Notes: generated from the sequence alone by a model not told the origin. A stretch of 64,000 nucleotides of DNA from Chryseobacterium polytrichastri (GCF_900142445.1 NZ_FRAV01000002.1:1-64000), one strand, 5' to 3'. Positions 46,751 through 55,940 are shown, counted from the first letter of the stretch. Made by a program: numbers and translations.

Positions 46751-47276
46751 TTAAAATTTACCTCTCGCAGATTTTGTAGATAACGCAGATATTAGTGTTA
46801 TTCGTGTTTAAAAATTAAGCCAATTCAAAAAGCGTAATTTCCGGTAAAACTCTAACTCTTCCGAGGTAGCCTAATACTCCAAAGTCTCTGTTTACGTAAA
46901 ATGTTTTTCTTTGCGTTTAAAATTTCCCTCTCGCAGATTTTGCAGATAACGCAGATGTTGGTGTTATTCGTGCAAAAAATTAGTGTTATTAGTGTTTAAA
47001 AATTAAGCCAATTCAAAAAGCTTAATTTCCGGTAAAACCCCAACTCTTCCAGAGTAACCTAATACTCCAAAGCCTCTGTTTATGTAAAATGTTTTTCTTT
47101 GCGTTTAAAATTTACCTCTCGCAGATTTTGCAGATAACGCAGATACTTGTGTTATTCGTGCAAAAAATTAGTGTTATTCGTGTTTAAAAATTAAGCCAAT
47201 TCAAAAAGCGTAATTTCCGGTAAAACCCCAACTCTTCCAGGGTAACCTAATACTCCAAATCCTCTGTTTACGTAAA
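46751..47276. repeat. 188-bp tandem repeat carrying copies of the metallophosphoesterase gene end
   Basis: Three copies with a period of 188 bp (anchor TTAAGCCAATTC at 46815, 47003, 47191) each contain the last 28 codons of the neighbouring gene plus downstream sequence with GCAGATTTTGCAGATAACG. The third copy belongs to the gene itself. In copies 1 and 2 the reverse frame remains open to the same TAA, and differs only by substitutions (G to D, P to L, G to R; or V to I, P to S, T to K). Homology stops exactly after the codons for VN at 47276. Unit 1 has a 22-base deletion. Confidence 0.9.
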
Positions 47277-48396
47277 GCATTTTTCCTTCACTTTCGTATA
47301 GATCAGCCCATTTTGGGTAACGGTACTGAACAGGCGACCATTTTATATTCTTTAAATCCAAACCGAACTGCATTCCGTGTGTGTGACCAGAAAGGGTCAA
47401 ATGAACATCTATCGGATGCTTTTTAACCACGTAGTCAAAATGAGTAGGGTCATGGCTCATTAATATTTTTGTCGCTGATTCTGGAACTCCTTTTAGGGCG
47501 TCATCTAGCTTTCCAAATTGTGGGAAAGGTTTTAAGCCCCAGTTATCAACGCCCAGAATATAAATTTTCTCACCGTTTTTCTCGATTACTCTATGTTCGT
47601 TTCTAAGCATATCGAAACCGGCTTGTTTTTCATAATCAATTAAAGTGTCAAGATTCTTTTTCTTAGCATCTAATGAAGTCCATGTTACGTAATCTGCGTA
47701 ATCGTGATTTCCAAGTACGGCAAACTTTCCATCCTTTGCTTTAATCTTTGAAAATAAGGGAATAAATGGCTTGAACTCATCTGCAATATTATTCACCATA
47801 TCTCCTGTGAATAAAACTAAATCTGGATTTTGCTCATTGATTAAATCAATAGCGTGTTCCAATTTACTTGGGTCAGAAAAGCTTCCACTATGAACATCAG
47901 AGATTTGTACGATCTTATAGCCTTTAAAGCTTTTCGGAAGATTAGTAAAATTTATTCTCACTCTTCTTACTTTGTGACGGTATTTCCCGAATGTAATTCC
48001 ATCAATAAACAATGCCGAGAGTATGCCTCCCAAGCCAAGTCCCATGATGCTTAAAAACTTTCTTCTTTCAGGGAAAAAGTTTTCCGTCGGTCGGGTCAAC
48101 CCAATTAAATAACCTCCTGTTCTAAAAATATCATCAATTAATAAAAATAGAACGATGAAAATTTTAGGCAGAATAAAGATTAAAAATAGCGAGATCATTA
48201 TTTGAGCCCTCACCGTACTTCTGTCTGATCTTTGAAAGTGAGAGACTTCGTAAGCGAAGAATCCGTAAACAGCCAAAGATACAACCCAATATCCTGTTTT
48301 TATCCAGGAATTGTCTGTTAATGTTCTTATTGCCTGATAGATGTATACTTCTAAAAACAAAAAGATAGCAGCGATGAATAAAAAATTTTTTTGCAT
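47191..48396 (-). CDS. Membrane-anchored metallophosphoesterase
   Basis: The 401-residue protein begins with several hydrophobic helices (about 1-130), then a calcineurin-like domain: 'VQISDVHSGSF', 'LFTGDMVNN', 'VLGNHDYADYV', 'MSHDPTHF' and 'SGHTHGMQFG'. The two-metal centre is therefore complete. It resembles YkuE/YaeI-type phosphoesterases. The start at 48396 gives 'MQKNFLFIAAIFLF'; an ATG seven codons upstream is an alternative. Its last 28 codons are the template of the tandem repeat downstream. Confidence 0.9.
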   Translation of the reverse strand: MQKNFLFIAAIFLFLEVYIYQAIRTLTDNSWIKTGYWVVSLAVYGFFAYEVSHFQRSDRSTVRAQIMISLFLIFILPKIFIVLFLLIDDIFRTGGYLIGLTRPTENFFPERRKFLSIMGLGLGGILSALFIDGITFGKYRHKVRRVRINFTNLPKSFKGYKIVQISDVHSGSFSDPSKLEHAIDLINEQNPDLVLFTGDMVNNIADEFKPFIPLFSKIKAKDGKFAVLGNHDYADYVTWTSLDAKKKNLDTLIDYEKQAGFDMLRNEHRVIEKNGEKIYILGVDNWGLKPFPQFGKLDDALKGVPESATKILMSHDPTHFDYVVKKHPIDVHLTLSGHTHGMQFGLDLKNIKWSPVQYRYPKWADLYESEGKMLYVNRGFGVLGYPGRVGVLPEITLFELA

Positions 48397-48408
48397 AATA
48401 ATGTTTAA

Positions 48409-48442
48409 AAAAAGCACAAAGAATACCTTCCCTGTGCTTTTT
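48409..48442 (-). terminator. Terminator of the FabH-like gene
   Basis: AAAAAGCACA and TGTGCTTTTT form a 10-bp stem with a 14-base loop, 22 bases after the stop of the FabH-like gene. Confidence 0.7.
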
Positions 48443-48463
48443 ATATTTTAAAATTAAATATTT

Positions 48464-49531
48464 TTAAGGAAATCTATACACGATAGCATTGATGTTCATT
48501 CCGGCACCAACCGAAGCCATAACAATGTTACCTTTATCTTTAAACGATTGACCCTCCATTTTTCCTTTAATTATTAAATCAAATAATGTAGGAATTGTTG
48601 CAACAGAAGAATTTCCTAACTTCTGAATAGTCATAGGAGAGATTGCATGATTGTACTCTTTCACATTATAAAGCCTGTGAATTCTTTCAATCATTGCGTA
48701 ATCCATTTTAGCATTTGCCTGGTGAATTAATATTTTATCTACATCTTCAATAGAAAGTCCGGCATCATCAATTGTTTCTTTTACAGCAACAGGAACGTTT
48801 TTAAGAGCGTACTCATAAATTTTTCTTCCCAGCATTCTGATATAAAATTTATCTTGATCTGCTTCTTTATTAAGAGAGCATCCACTTACCAAATATTCCA
48901 GTTCAGGACCATTATCACAAATTGTATTGTGGGCAATGATTCCTACATTTTCTTCCTCAGTAGCTGTAACTACAACTGCTCCGGCTCCGTCTGCAAAAAT
49001 CATCTTATTTCTGTCGTAATCATCTGTGACACGACTTAAGATTTCACTACCAACTACAAGGATTGTTTTGGCAACGTTAGCTTTAATTAAATTATTAGCT
49101 AGGATCATTGCTTCAACCCATCCAGGGCATCCAAAGATCATGTCATAGGTAATGCACTTTCTGTTTTTGATACCTAAATGATTTTTAACTCTTGCCGCCA
49201 TCGTGGGCATAAAGTTGACAAGGCCAGCCGTGCTTACCTCACCAAAATTACTTGCGTAAATGATATAATCTATTTCTTCAGGATTTACTTTCGCATCTTC
49301 AATTGCAATTTTAGATGCTTCATAGCCAATTCGAGAGTTAGAATTGTCATCTTCAATATATCTGCGTTCCTCAATCTCTGTAATTTCTACAAATTTTGAG
49401 ATAATTTCTTCTGTAGGCTTTTCTATTTTTTCACCTTCATCTGTATAAAACTCAGAATCCATAAAATAGTCGCTAGTAATAACTCTATTAGGAATATAAG
49501 ATCCAGAACCAATAATGATCGTATTCGGCAT
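48464..49531 (-). CDS. 3-oxoacyl-ACP synthase III-like enzyme (FabH family)
   Basis: The 355-residue thiolase-fold protein has the triad C135 ('MIFGCPGWVEA'), H270 ('ILIHQANAKMD') and N307 ('KLGNSSVATIP'). It joins an acyl-CoA with malonyl-ACP or a similar extender. It differs from housekeeping FabH by a charged insertion near residues 25-45 ('FYTDEGEKIEKPTEE'), so it may make a special fatty acid or lipid. A plausible link to flexirubin or branched fatty acid synthesis is speculative. Confidence 0.85.
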   Translation of the reverse strand: MPNTIIIGSGSYIPNRVITSDYFMDSEFYTDEGEKIEKPTEEIISKFVEITEIEERRYIEDDNSNSRIGYEASKIAIEDAKVNPEEIDYIIYASNFGEVSTAGLVNFMPTMAARVKNHLGIKNRKCITYDMIFGCPGWVEAMILANNLIKANVAKTILVVGSEILSRVTDDYDRNKMIFADGAGAVVVTATEEENVGIIAHNTICDNGPELEYLVSGCSLNKEADQDKFYIRMLGRKIYEYALKNVPVAVKETIDDAGLSIEDVDKILIHQANAKMDYAMIERIHRLYNVKEYNHAISPMTIQKLGNSSVATIPTLFDLIIKGKMEGQSFKDKGNIVMASVGAGMNINAIVYRFP

Positions 49532-49603
49532 TCGTTTAAATGATTTTTTTTAAAGATGCAAAGTTAATAATTAATATTAATAAGAAAGAATTAAAAATAT
49601 TAT

Positions 49604-49611
49604 TAAATTTG
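49604..49611 (+). promoter_or_regulatory. -7 box of the menG-porT unit
   Basis: TAAATTTG ends 22 bases before the ATG at 49634. Confidence 0.55.
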
Positions 49612-49633
49612 CAAAAATTGTACTTTACAATCT

Positions 49634-50203
49634 ATGAAAAATAATCCATCTTTAAAAGGTTTAGCTATTGCTGTTGTGGTGTTTATGATGGCCTTTGGGA
49701 TTTACTTCTTCTTTTTAGCTAAGAAAAATTATTACTTAGTAGATAACCCTACGCCCAATACTTATTATTATAAGATCAATAACGGTTCTGAAGGAATTAT
49801 TTCTGCAGGGCAGTTTGTGCATGTAGATCTGAAACAGGGTAAAAATGCTATTAAAGTTTTTGACCAGAATAAGAAATTACTCTATGATTCTGCGTTTGAA
49901 GTAAATAAAATCCGTGGGCTTTTGAATATTGCTCATGAAGATTATTATATTAATCGTCAATATTATGGATACAATCTTAAAAAAGATTCATTACTTTTGG
50001 CGCTTGATAAGACCGTTATAGACGGGAAGCAGTATTTTGGAGCGCCCAAACGCTTCAATAAGCTTTATACAGAAGATTTTTACTACAATGTAGATGAAGA
50101 TTATGATAAAATGATCAAAAACATCCAACAAGTAGAATCAAGATCAAAGATCTTCAGAAAACAAGATTTCCTTAATTATTATAAAGAATATTACAAGTTT
50201 TGA
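49634..50203 (+). CDS. Single-pass membrane protein upstream of menG
   Basis: The 189-residue protein has one N-terminal helix (about 8-29) and a soluble domain rich in Tyr and Lys with 'EDYYINRQYYGYNLKKDSLLL'-like aromatic runs (short: NRQYYGYNLKK). It is probably anchored in the inner membrane and faces the periplasm. No domain is known to me. The stop overlaps the TTG start of menG, so the two are coupled; it is conserved in the context menG-porT of flavobacteria only as far as I recall. Confidence 0.6.
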   Translation: MKNNPSLKGLAIAVVVFMMAFGIYFFFLAKKNYYLVDNPTPNTYYYKINNGSEGIISAGQFVHVDLKQGKNAIKVFDQNKKLLYDSAFEVNKIRGLLNIAHEDYYINRQYYGYNLKKDSLLLALDKTVIDGKQYFGAPKRFNKLYTEDFYYNVDEDYDKMIKNIQQVESRSKIFRKQDFLNYYKEYYKF

Positions 50204-50931
50204 CAAACGATATCAACAAAGTGACGCCCTACAATTCTGAGGCTACAAAGAAGAGCCAGGTAGAGGATATGTTCGACAATATTGCACCAAAATATGACCT
50301 TTTAAATCATGTTTTGTCCATGAAAATTGATGTTTTGTGGAGAAATACATTGGTGAATATGATGAAAAAAGATAACCCGCAAGAAGTGCTGGATGTGGCT
50401 ACTGGAACGGGAGATCTGGCTATTACAATTGAAAAAGGAACCAATGCAAAAATAATTGGTTTGGATTTATCGCAACAAATGTTAAATGTTGGCGTTAATA
50501 AAATAAAAAAACTTAATTTAGACGGCAAAATTTCCATGCAAAAGGGAGATGCAGAAAATTTACCTTTCGAGGACAATAGATTCGATGCTGTTTCCGTTGC
50601 ATTTGGAGTAAGGAATTTTGAAAACCTAACCAAAGGGTTAGCAGAGTTAAGAAGGGTAGTTAAGGATAACAAGAGTGTTTATATACTGGAGTTTTCAAAG
50701 GTTGAGGGTTTTTTAGCACCATTTTATATGTTTTATTTCAAAAATGTATTGCCTGCCATCGGCAGATTGGTTTCTAAAGATAATAGGGCATACACATACC
50801 TTCCGGATTCTGTGAATGCTTTTCCTTTCGGGGAAAAGATGAGACAAATTCTTTTAGATACAGGATTTAAAAAAGTTGAATATAAAAAACTAAGTTTAGG
50901 TATAGCCACAATTTATAAAGCAACAAAGTAA
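50200..50931 (+). CDS. menG: Demethylmenaquinone methyltransferase
   Basis: The 243-residue SAM-dependent enzyme (UbiE/MenG) makes menaquinone from demethylmenaquinone. SAM motif I is 'LDVATGTGDLAI' (64-75), and 'PDSVNAFPFGEKM' is family-specific near the C-terminus. The frame begins at TTG (50200-50202), overlapping the TGA of the upstream gene, and the next ATG would cut 23 residues including conserved 'FDNIAPKYDLLNHVLS' partners, so TTG is used. Confidence 0.93.
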   Translation: MTNDINKVTPYNSEATKKSQVEDMFDNIAPKYDLLNHVLSMKIDVLWRNTLVNMMKKDNPQEVLDVATGTGDLAITIEKGTNAKIIGLDLSQQMLNVGVNKIKKLNLDGKISMQKGDAENLPFEDNRFDAVSVAFGVRNFENLTKGLAELRRVVKDNKSVYILEFSKVEGFLAPFYMFYFKNVLPAIGRLVSKDNRAYTYLPDSVNAFPFGEKMRQILLDTGFKKVEYKKLSLGIATIYKATK

Positions 50932-50934
50932 CCT

Positions 50935-51717
50935 ATGAATAAATTTCTATTAAAAGCACTGGTTTTAGCCTCAGTAAATATTGCCGTTTTTGCAGACGCG
51001 CAATTTAGAACCCGAAACAGAATGGATAAGCTGGAAGATTTTGACCAGCAAACATTTAGTTGGGGTTTTTATTTGAATGGCAATAAGCTGGATTACCGTA
51101 TTGTCTTGAATCCAAGATATGGTATGGAAGGTAATCAGAATCTTGTTACATCTAAAGAAAGTTATAGTTTCGGTGCCGGTCTTATCGGGAAATGGAGACT
51201 TAATGATTATTTGGATCTAAGAATGGAACCAGGCTTACAATTTGCTCAGAGGCAATTAACTTTCAACACCCAGTCAAATGACCAATATGCTGCGGGAACT
51301 TTGACAAATGCTCCTTTTATTCCAGTTCCTTTGAATGAAAAAGATAAAGTAAGGGATATCAAGTCTACCTTGGTAGATATTCCAGTGATGTTAGAGTTTC
51401 ACGGACAAAGATGGTATAACTCGAGACCTTATATTGCTGGTGGGGTGAATTATATTGTGAACTTACAGTCTAATTCTAGTTCTACGGATGACAATATGCA
51501 ACAGATATTCAGATCTACAACACATAATTTTGCTTGGTCTGTAGAAATGGGTATTCAACTTTACTTCAATAAATTTAAATTGACACCAGGAATCAGAGGT
51601 ACATTTATCATGAACAACGAAATTGTTGCGGATAATGCGACTACACCTCCTTATTGGACGGCAGCAATGTCTACTCTACAATCAAGAGCTGTGTTTTTTG
51701 TATTGAAATTTGAATAA
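50935..51717 (+). CDS. porT: PorT/SprT-like outer-membrane protein
   Basis: The 260-residue protein has a signal peptide (1-23, ending ADAQ) and an outer-membrane beta-barrel with alternating strands and aromatic girdles, such as 'SYSFGAGLIGKWRLNDYLDLR' (short: GLIGKWRLNDYLD) and a C-terminal Phe ('FFVLKFE'). PorT is needed for type IX secretion and gliding in Bacteroidota, and the menG-porT neighbourhood supports the name. The gene follows menG by three bases. Confidence 0.75.
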   Translation: MNKFLLKALVLASVNIAVFADAQFRTRNRMDKLEDFDQQTFSWGFYLNGNKLDYRIVLNPRYGMEGNQNLVTSKESYSFGAGLIGKWRLNDYLDLRMEPGLQFAQRQLTFNTQSNDQYAAGTLTNAPFIPVPLNEKDKVRDIKSTLVDIPVMLEFHGQRWYNSRPYIAGGVNYIVNLQSNSSSTDDNMQQIFRSTTHNFAWSVEMGIQLYFNKFKLTPGIRGTFIMNNEIVADNATTPPYWTAAMSTLQSRAVFFVLKFE

Positions 51718-51736
51718 GAAATAAGCTTTAAAATAT

Positions 51737-51761
51737 AAAGGAGGTGTATTACACCTCCTTT
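51737..51761 (+). terminator. Terminator after porT
   Basis: AAAGGAGGTGT ATT ACACCTCCTTT with TTT after it forms a perfect 11-bp stem. Confidence 0.85.
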
Positions 51762-51827
51762 TTTGTTGGAAAATCAAAATATAGAGAGTTTTATTTTTGT
51801 TACTGTTATTATTTTTTTATTTTTGCT

Positions 51828-51835
51828 AATAGTTA
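51828..51835 (+). promoter_or_regulatory. -7 box of the zapB-like/zapA unit
   Basis: TATTTTTG ends 17 bases before the ATG at 51853. Confidence 0.55.
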
Positions 51836-51852
51836 GAATATAGAAACCTGAA

Positions 51853-52155
51853 ATGCTTCAAGATTTAGAAAACAATTTTTCAGAATTAGAGAAAAAGATT
51901 TTGAATTTACAAAAGAATCAACAAAGTCTTAATGAAAAGTTATTAGAATTAAATAAAGAGCATGAAGAACTGAAGAAGAAATACGACGAGGAAAGAAAGA
52001 AAAATCAGGTATTAGCAGAAGAACAAAAAAATATAAAACTTTATTCAGCAATATCAGGAAACCCTGAACACAATAGGTTGATGAAAAATCATATCAACAG
52101 ATTGGTAAAAGAAGTGGATTTCTGTATTGCTCAGCTTCAAAATAGTGGATTATAA
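51853..52155 (+). CDS. Coiled-coil protein, ZapB-like
   Basis: The 100-residue protein is almost all heptad-rich coiled coil (about 5-65, 'LEKKILNLQKNQQSLNEKLL'), then a short C-terminal segment 'NHINRLVKEVDFCIAQLQ'. Its stop overlaps zapA by one base. ZapB-like proteins stabilise the FtsZ ring, and this context supports a division role, although the sequence similarity itself is only coiled coil. Confidence 0.75.
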   Translation: MLQDLENNFSELEKKILNLQKNQQSLNEKLLELNKEHEELKKKYDEERKKNQVLAEEQKNIKLYSAISGNPEHNRLMKNHINRLVKEVDFCIAQLQNSGL

Positions 52156-52442
52156 TGGATGTAAGAAGAATTACCATCAATATTGCTGGAAGAGTATATC
52201 CACTAAATGTGCCCGCAGCAGAGGAAGAGACTTTGCGTAAAGTTGGGAAGCAAATTGAGAATATGATTAAAGATTTTGAACAAAACTTCGATGTAAGAGA
52301 TAAACAAGATGCTTTGGCCATGTGTGCCCTTAAACTGGGAACAAATGCAGAAGTGGTATCTCTGAACTACGAAAAAAATATAAATTCTACCAATGAAAGA
52401 TTAGTTAAGATTAATCAATCGTTGGATGAAATTGGGAAATAG
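52155..52442 (+). CDS. zapA: Cell division protein ZapA
   Basis: The 95-residue protein has the ZapA pattern 'ITINIAGRVYPLNVPAAEEE' at the N-terminus and a helical tail 'DKQDALAMCALKLGTNAEVV'. ZapA bundles FtsZ filaments. It is linked with a coiled-coil ZapB-like partner before and a 6S-type RNA after it, the layout known for zapA-ssrS in other phyla. Confidence 0.9.
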   Translation: MDVRRITINIAGRVYPLNVPAAEEETLRKVGKQIENMIKDFEQNFDVRDKQDALAMCALKLGTNAEVVSLNYEKNINSTNERLVKINQSLDEIGK

Positions 52443-52460
52443 ATTTTTTTTTCCAGAAAA

Positions 52461-52632
52461 CCTGCCTACAATAATTCTAACACATTAAAGGTAAACTCAA
52501 CGCTAAAAAATTACCGAACAAACATCCATTGAATGGCGTGCCGGTTATCCGGATTACAGACAGTGGAGATCAGTTCAAATCGTGTTGATTAGGAGTTTAC
52601 TCTATATCATTGAATTATTGTAGGCTTTTTAT
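52461..52632 (+). ncRNA. ssrS: 6S-type RNA (6S-Flavo)
   Basis: The sequence folds into one long hairpin. The outer stem is GCCTACAATAATTC (52464-52477) with GAATTATTGTAGGC (52612-52625), a perfect 14 bp. An inner stem GTAAACTC (52491-52498) pairs with GAGTTTAC (52593-52600). Between is an unpaired bubble that mimics an open promoter, as in 6S RNA. A T-rich run after 52625 ends it. The position between zapA and rny is the usual place. 6S RNA sequesters RNA polymerase with the main sigma factor. Confidence 0.82.
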
Positions 52633-52668
52633 TTTAATATTATTATAGACAATTAAAACTCAATATAT

Positions 52669-54237
52669 ATGACAACAGCCATTATAGTCGGCGTTATTTG
52701 TTTAGTAATCGGTGCAGTTCTGGGGATGCTTTCCTCTAAGAGCTCATTGAATACTAAAGCAAAATTTATTATAGATGATGCACAGAAAAATGCTGAAAAC
52801 CTTATAGAAAAAGCTAATGTACAAGCTGAATCCATAAAAAAAGAAAAGAATCTTCAAGCTAAAGAAAAATTCCTTGAATTAAAATCTCAACATGATGCAG
52901 ATATCCAATCGAGAGAGAAGAAAATGCAGGATTCTGAAAAGAGAGTTAAAGACAAAGAAAATAAGCTGAATGACGAGCTTAGCAAAGCGGGAAAACTTGA
53001 AAAAGATTTGGACAGACAAATTGCTGATTATGCTAAGAAAACAGAAAATTTAGATAGAAAACAACAGGAATTAGACATCGTAACTTCTAAGAAAGTTGAA
53101 ACTCTTGAAAAAATATCTAATTATACGGCAGAAGAAGCTAAAGCTGAATTGGTAGAATCAATGAAAGCTGAAGCTAAAACAAGAGCTCAGGCTCATGTTC
53201 AGAGCATCATGGAAGAAGCTCAGTTGAATGCTAAAGGGGAAGCTAGAAAAATCGTTATTCAAACGATCCAAAGAATCGGAACAGAGCAGGCTATCGAAAA
53301 TTCAGTATCGGTATTTAATATTGAATCTGATGAAGTAAAAGGTAGAATTATCGGTAGAGAAGGTAGAAATATCCGTGCTTTAGAAGCGGTAACGGGTGTT
53401 GAGATCATCGTTGATGATACTCCTGAAGCTATTCTTCTTTCATGTTTTGACCCGGTAAGAAGAGAAATCGCAAGATTATCACTTCACAGATTGGTAACAG
53501 ATGGAAGAATCCACCCTGCAAGAATTGAAGAGGTAGTTGAAAAAACGAGAAAACAAATTGAAGAGGAGATCATTGAAGTTGGTAAAAGAACAATCATTGA
53601 TTTGGGAATTCACGGTTTACACCCAGAATTGATTAAAATCGTTGGTAGAATGAAATACCGTTCTTCTTACGGACAAAACTTATTACAGCACTCAAGAGAG
53701 GTAGCAAATATCGCTGCAACAATGGCGGCTGAATTAGGATTAAATGTAAAATTAGCTAAAAGAGCAGGTCTATTACACGATATCGGTAAAGTTCCTGAGC
53801 AGGAGTCTGAACTTCCTCATGCTTTACTAGGTATGCAATGGGCTGAAAAATATGGTGAAAATGCAGAGGTTATCAATGCTATTGGTGCTCACCACGACGA
53901 GGTAGAAATGACTTCATTGTTATCTCCGATCATTCAGGTTGCGGATGCAATTTCAGGAGCAAGACCGGGAGCTAGAAGACAGGTGTTAGAATCTTATATC
54001 CAAAGATTAAAAGACCTTGAAGCTGCTGCATTAAGCTTTGAAGGAGTATCTAGTGCATACGCAATTCAGGCAGGTAGAGAGTTGAGAGTAATGGTAGAAA
54101 GTGGTAGAGTAAATGACGAAACTGCTTCTCAGTTATCTTACGATATTTCTGAAAAAATCCAGAATGAATTGACGTATCCAGGACAAGTAAAAGTAACAGT
54201 AATCAGAGAAACGAGAGCTGTAAATATTGCAAGATAA
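52669..54237 (+). CDS. rny: Ribonuclease Y
   Basis: The 522-residue endoribonuclease has an N-terminal membrane helix (about 3-21), a long coiled coil (about 30-180), a KH domain with '[20 protein letters not shown]' (about 222-241), and the HD domain '[10 protein letters not shown]' (368-377). It initiates mRNA decay at the membrane. A terminator at 54261-54288 follows. Confidence 0.97.
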   Translation: MTTAIIVGVICLVIGAVLGMLSSKSSLNTKAKFIIDDAQKNAENLIEKANVQAESIKKEKNLQAKEKFLELKSQHDADIQSREKKMQDSEKRVKDKENKLNDELSKAGKLEKDLDRQIADYAKKTENLDRKQQELDIVTSKKVETLEKISNYTAEEAKAELVESMKAEAKTRAQAHVQSIMEEAQLNAKGEARKIVIQTIQRIGTEQAIENSVSVFNIESDEVKGRIIGREGRNIRALEAVTGVEIIVDDTPEAILLSCFDPVRREIARLSLHRLVTDGRIHPARIEEVVEKTRKQIEEEIIEVGKRTIIDLGIHGLHPELIKIVGRMKYRSSYGQNLLQHSREVANIAATMAAELGLNVKLAKRAGLLHDIGKVPEQESELPHALLGMQWAEKYGENAEVINAIGAHHDEVEMTSLLSPIIQVADAISGARPGARRQVLESYIQRLKDLEAAALSFEGVSSAYAIQAGRELRVMVESGRVNDETASQLSYDISEKIQNELTYPGQVKVTVIRETRAVNIAR

Positions 54238-54260
54238 TAATCAATCAAAGATATTTTATA

Positions 54261-54288
54261 AAAACCTTTCAAGAAATTGAAAGGTTTT
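54261..54288 (+). terminator. Terminator after rny
   Basis: AAAACCTTTCAA GAAA TTGAAAGGTTTT forms a perfect 12-bp stem with GAAA loop and a T-run. Confidence 0.9.
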
Positions 54289-54310
54289 TTATTTTTATCA
54301 AAATTTAAAA

Positions 54311-55552
54311 ATGCAAGAACTGTCATTATCTTCAAAACTGAAGTACATTTTTTCTATTCCCGTGATCATTGCCGCCCTTGGGTATTTCGTAGACATTTAT
54401 GATCTGCTTTTATTTGGGATTGTAAGAATTCCCAGCTTAAAAGCATTAGGTCTGAATCCTGATGTAGACGGCACTTTTATTCTCAACTGTCAAATGATAG
54501 GATTGTTGATAGGAGGAATTTTCTGGGGTATTTTTGGTGATAAAAAAGGGAGGCTTTCTGTATTGTTTGGATCTATTTTGGTATATTCTTTAGCCAATAT
54601 TGCCTGTGGGTTTTTACCCCATTTTCCAAAAGAGCATTTAGTCTATTCTTATGCAGGATTAAGATTTATTGCAGGAATTGGGCTAGCCGGAGAACTAGGA
54701 GCAGGAATTACACTGGTTTCTGAAAGTTTACCAAAGAATTTAAGAGCAATAGGAACTTCTGTTGTGGCAGGTTTTGGGTTAATGGGAGCTGTGGTGGCTC
54801 AATTAACAGTAGAATTAGCAGGAGGTTGGAATATTTCTTATATCATTGGAGGTGTTTTGGGAATCATGTTGCTATTTTTAAGAATAAGTGTTTCGGAATC
54901 TGGTATTTATAAAAATATTGAAACGAAATCGCTTTCCAAGGGAAACTTCTTATCCTTCTTTACCAATAAAGACCGTCTCATAAGATATTTAAAATGTATT
55001 GCGGTGGGATTGCCCACTTGGTATTGCATTGGAATTTTGGCGGTATTAGCAAACCAATTTGCCCCTGAATTTGGAATTAAAGACCTAAATCCCGGAAAAG
55101 CAATAATGTGGGCGTATGTAGGTATTTCTGTCGGTGACTTAATGAGCGGGTTTATCTCCCACGCATTAAAATCCCGGAAAATGGCTATTTTCTATATGCT
55201 TATGTTTACGTTGGTTGGAGTAGTAATCATGCTTTTCGGAAATACAAATACAGAAACGAAATATTATATGTTCTGCGTGTGGCTCGGATTAGGAACAGGA
55301 TATTGGGCAATGTTTGTAACGTTAGCGGCTGAACAATTCGGTACTAACATCCGAAATACGGCAACAACTACCGTTCCCAATATGGTAAGAGGTTTGGTTC
55401 CGGTAATGATCTTGGCTTTTGATCTTCTAAAAAACAATTTTTCCGTAATTATGAGTGCTGCAGTGGTTGGAGTGGTGGTATTTGGGCTTGCCTTTTATTC
55501 TTCTTACACCATTTCTGAAACCCATGATAAAGATTTAGACTTTACAGAATAA
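54311..55552 (+). CDS. MFS transporter, sugar/organic-acid type
   Basis: The 413-residue protein has 12 hydrophobic helices. After helix 2 the motif 'GIFGDKKGRLSVLFGS' and after helix 4 'FIAGIGLAGELGAGITLVSE' match the metabolite:H+ symporter branch that includes ShiA- and NanT-like proteins. Asp/Arg residues for proton coupling are present in loops. The substrate is open. The gene follows rny by 73 bases including a terminator and may have its own promoter. Confidence 0.88.
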   Translation: MQELSLSSKLKYIFSIPVIIAALGYFVDIYDLLLFGIVRIPSLKALGLNPDVDGTFILNCQMIGLLIGGIFWGIFGDKKGRLSVLFGSILVYSLANIACGFLPHFPKEHLVYSYAGLRFIAGIGLAGELGAGITLVSESLPKNLRAIGTSVVAGFGLMGAVVAQLTVELAGGWNISYIIGGVLGIMLLFLRISVSESGIYKNIETKSLSKGNFLSFFTNKDRLIRYLKCIAVGLPTWYCIGILAVLANQFAPEFGIKDLNPGKAIMWAYVGISVGDLMSGFISHALKSRKMAIFYMLMFTLVGVVIMLFGNTNTETKYYMFCVWLGLGTGYWAMFVTLAAEQFGTNIRNTATTTVPNMVRGLVPVMILAFDLLKNNFSVIMSAAVVGVVVFGLAFYSSYTISETHDKDLDFTE

Positions 55553-55669
55553 GAGTTAATGTGAATGAATACGCAATGTATGTTTGATTTCATTGTGTTA
55601 CTTGTATTATAAATACTGAATTATCTTGCAATTAAATAATAATTATGTTGTGGATACTATTTATTTGTT

Positions 55670-55677
55670 TAACTTTG
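55670..55677 (+). promoter_or_regulatory. Promoter of the Cys-rich peptide gene
   Basis: TAACTTTG with TTG at 55648-55650 and 19 bases between is a good consensus match. The ATG is 46 bases further on. Confidence 0.6.
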
Positions 55678-55723
55678 GAATCGTTCAATTAAAAAATACT
55701 TTAAACTAAAAATCAGAAATCAC

Positions 55724-55915
55724 ATGTTAAACCAAGTTTTAAAAAATGCTAAAAAGCTACAAAAAGGAGATCTTAAAAACATCGTAGGAGGTATTAGTAA
55801 ACCTAATTTATCTCTATGCGGATGCAGCTGCTCTGGAGCAGTAACAGGTCCTGAGTATTGTTCTCAGTATTTTGGATGCCCTCAAGTTTACACTTGCGGA
55901 CAAGATCTAACATAG
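55724..55915 (+). CDS. Double-Gly leader, Cys-rich bacteriocin-like peptide
   Basis: The 63-residue precursor has an amphipathic leader (1-23) ending 'GDLKNIVGG', the usual cleavage site of peptidase-C39 transporters. The predicted core (24-63) has six Cys at 32, 34, 36, 46, 52 and 58, with 'CGCSCSG' at its start and 'GCPQVYTCG' near its end. It agrees with the leader family found in Chryseobacterium. A peptidase/ABC transporter or modification enzyme is not in the window. A dedicated promoter and terminator make it a single-gene unit. Confidence 0.8.
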   Translation: MLNQVLKNAKKLQKGDLKNIVGGISKPNLSLCGCSCSGAVTGPEYCSQYFGCPQVYTCGQDLT

Positions 55916-55940
55916 AAACATTTCCACATTTAATATGCAG

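Noticed and set aside
46751-47276. Tandem 188-bp units as a CRISPR array
   Set aside because: The units are 188 bp, three in number and contain gene-end sequence. There are no short repeats with unique spacers and no cas genes.
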